DNA of 64,000 bases from Zhongshania aliphaticivorans (GTDB taxonomy: Bacteria; Pseudomonadota; Gammaproteobacteria; Pseudomonadales; Spongiibacteraceae). Position numbers and translations under genes: made by a program. Shown here piece after piece: positions 63,527 through 64,000 of the stretch; position 1 is the stretch's first letter; the number at the start of each line of letters is the position of its first letter. The notes under the pieces were generated by a model, which ran no database searches, was not told the DNA's origin, and worked only from the letters and a program-made list of their open reading frames with translations. Location of the stretch: assembly GCF_001586255.1 (NCBI RefSeq), contig NZ_CP014544.1:1271501-1335500 (forward strand). Direction: 5' to 3'.

Positions 63527-64000
63527 ATGGCGATAAGGGCAGCGCAAGAGCAAGACAGTGCGGCAGCGGCAGAGTTGGTGTTTTCATCGGGGCCGGTGGC
63601 CTTTGAGCACATTTTTAATTCCGCTCACGGGCCCGATATACGTGACTTTTTAGCGCTTGAGTTTGCTAAATCGGGGACCATGTTTAGCCACCGCCATCAT
63701 TTTGTTTACGAACAAGATGGTCGGCTGATTGCCACCATAGGCGGTTTTGACAAAGCCAGCCACGACGCGACCTTTATGGACAATGCCAAGGCCATTTTTA
63801 CCCAGTACGGATGGCGGGGAATCGTAAAAGGCCTGCTGTTTGAATTGCGGCTAGTTAAACCGCCACGCAAAGGCTGCTATTACCTTTGTCATATTGCGGT
63901 TGACCCACAGTGGCGAGGTAAGGGTATTGCGGCGCAGCTCATTAATTTTATGGCAGCTCGGGCCCATGAACTCGGCTATTCAACCTTGAGTTTAGACGTA
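63527..64000 (+). CDS. GNAT-family N-acetyltransferase (partial)
   Basis: A 158-codon 5' part that runs off the right edge. The acetyl-CoA motif A is in CHIAVDPQWRGKGIAAQLINF (V-D-P-x-x-R-G-x-G-x-A), residues about 124-144. Upstream is a GT-containing N-terminal region with DIRDFLALEFAKSGT. ATG at 63527 with GAGG upstream. Substrate unknown; the C-terminus is outside the window. Confidence 0.85.
   Translation, partial: MAIRAAQEQDSAAAAELVFSSGPVAFEHIFNSAHGPDIRDFLALEFAKSGTMFSHRHHFVYEQDGRLIATIGGFDKASHDATFMDNAKAIFTQYGWRGIVKGLLFELRLVKPPRKGCYYLCHIAVDPQWRGKGIAAQLINFMAARAHELGYSTLSLDV

Overview
The window is a stretch of chromosome from an aerobic gammaproteobacterium. The best guess is a marine, Spongiibacteraceae/Cellvibrionales-like lineage: the gene order aspS-yebC-ruvCAB-ybgC-tolQRAB-pal-cpoB-queE-queC-tRNA-Lys is shared with pseudomonads and relatives, and the accessory content is dominated by lipid/acyl-CoA oxidation, TonB-dependent receptors and a cytochrome P450 cluster. 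This taxonomic guess is inference from gene content only.

Layout. 0-9 kb: a MaoC-like hydratase, an AraC regulator, a periplasmic Lig E type DNA ligase, a patatin-like lipase, a free-standing BLUF photoreceptor, YnfA, a GNAT, a lytic transglycosylase, proS and a HIT protein. 9-21.7 kb: conserved core (an HU-like protein with a basic tail, FmdB, aspS, yebC, ruvCAB, the complete tol-pal operon, queE/queC, tRNA-Lys). 21.7-26.1 kb: a plasticity zone just downstream of tRNA-Lys. It holds an ISL3-family insertion sequence with a tandemly duplicated 162-bp left end and perfect 8-bp target duplications, inserted beside an older decayed ISL3 copy. Then come edd and a 54-codon remnant of a second zwf.

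26.1-32.6 kb: a TonB-dependent receptor, an AraC regulator and a divergent beta-oxidation operon (HSD10-like dehydrogenase, thiolase, acyl-CoA dehydrogenase). 32.6-34.4 kb: queuosine-precursor transporter YhhQ and an SDR. 34.4-41.8 kb: the most system-like accessory block. A MarR-type regulator faces aldehyde dehydrogenase, cytochrome P450, [2Fe-2S] ferredoxin, a SnoaL-like protein, a small membrane protein, a TonB-dependent receptor and a small exported protein of unknown family. A near-consensus sigma70 promoter overlaid by an inverted repeat drives it. 41.8-45.1 kb: a DesT/FabR-type regulator with an acyl desaturase and its ferredoxin reductase.

45.5-47.3 kb: nadA and rsmJ. 47.3-48.3 kb: degenerate extragenic repeats followed by a decayed TonB-receptor pseudogene. 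48.3-56.2 kb: amino-acid/acyl-CoA catabolism (enoyl-CoA hydratase, a fused indolepyruvate:ferredoxin oxidoreductase, a leucine-type dehydrogenase, a nitronate-monooxygenase-like protein, a GlxA-type AraC regulator). 56.2-60.2 kb: S9 peptidase, endonuclease I, DTW protein, thioesterase. 60.4-63.3 kb: Entner-Doudoroff genes eda (+) facing pgl and zwf (-). The window ends inside a GNAT gene.

Genes working together: Tol-Pal envelope division machinery; RuvABC Holliday-junction processing; Zwf-Pgl-Edd-Eda make a full Entner-Doudoroff route although edd is 37 kb from the others; the desaturase, reductase and regulator form an unsaturated-fatty-acid module; and the P450 block plausibly takes up a hydrophobic substrate through its receptor and oxidises it. 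The substrate cannot be read from the sequence.
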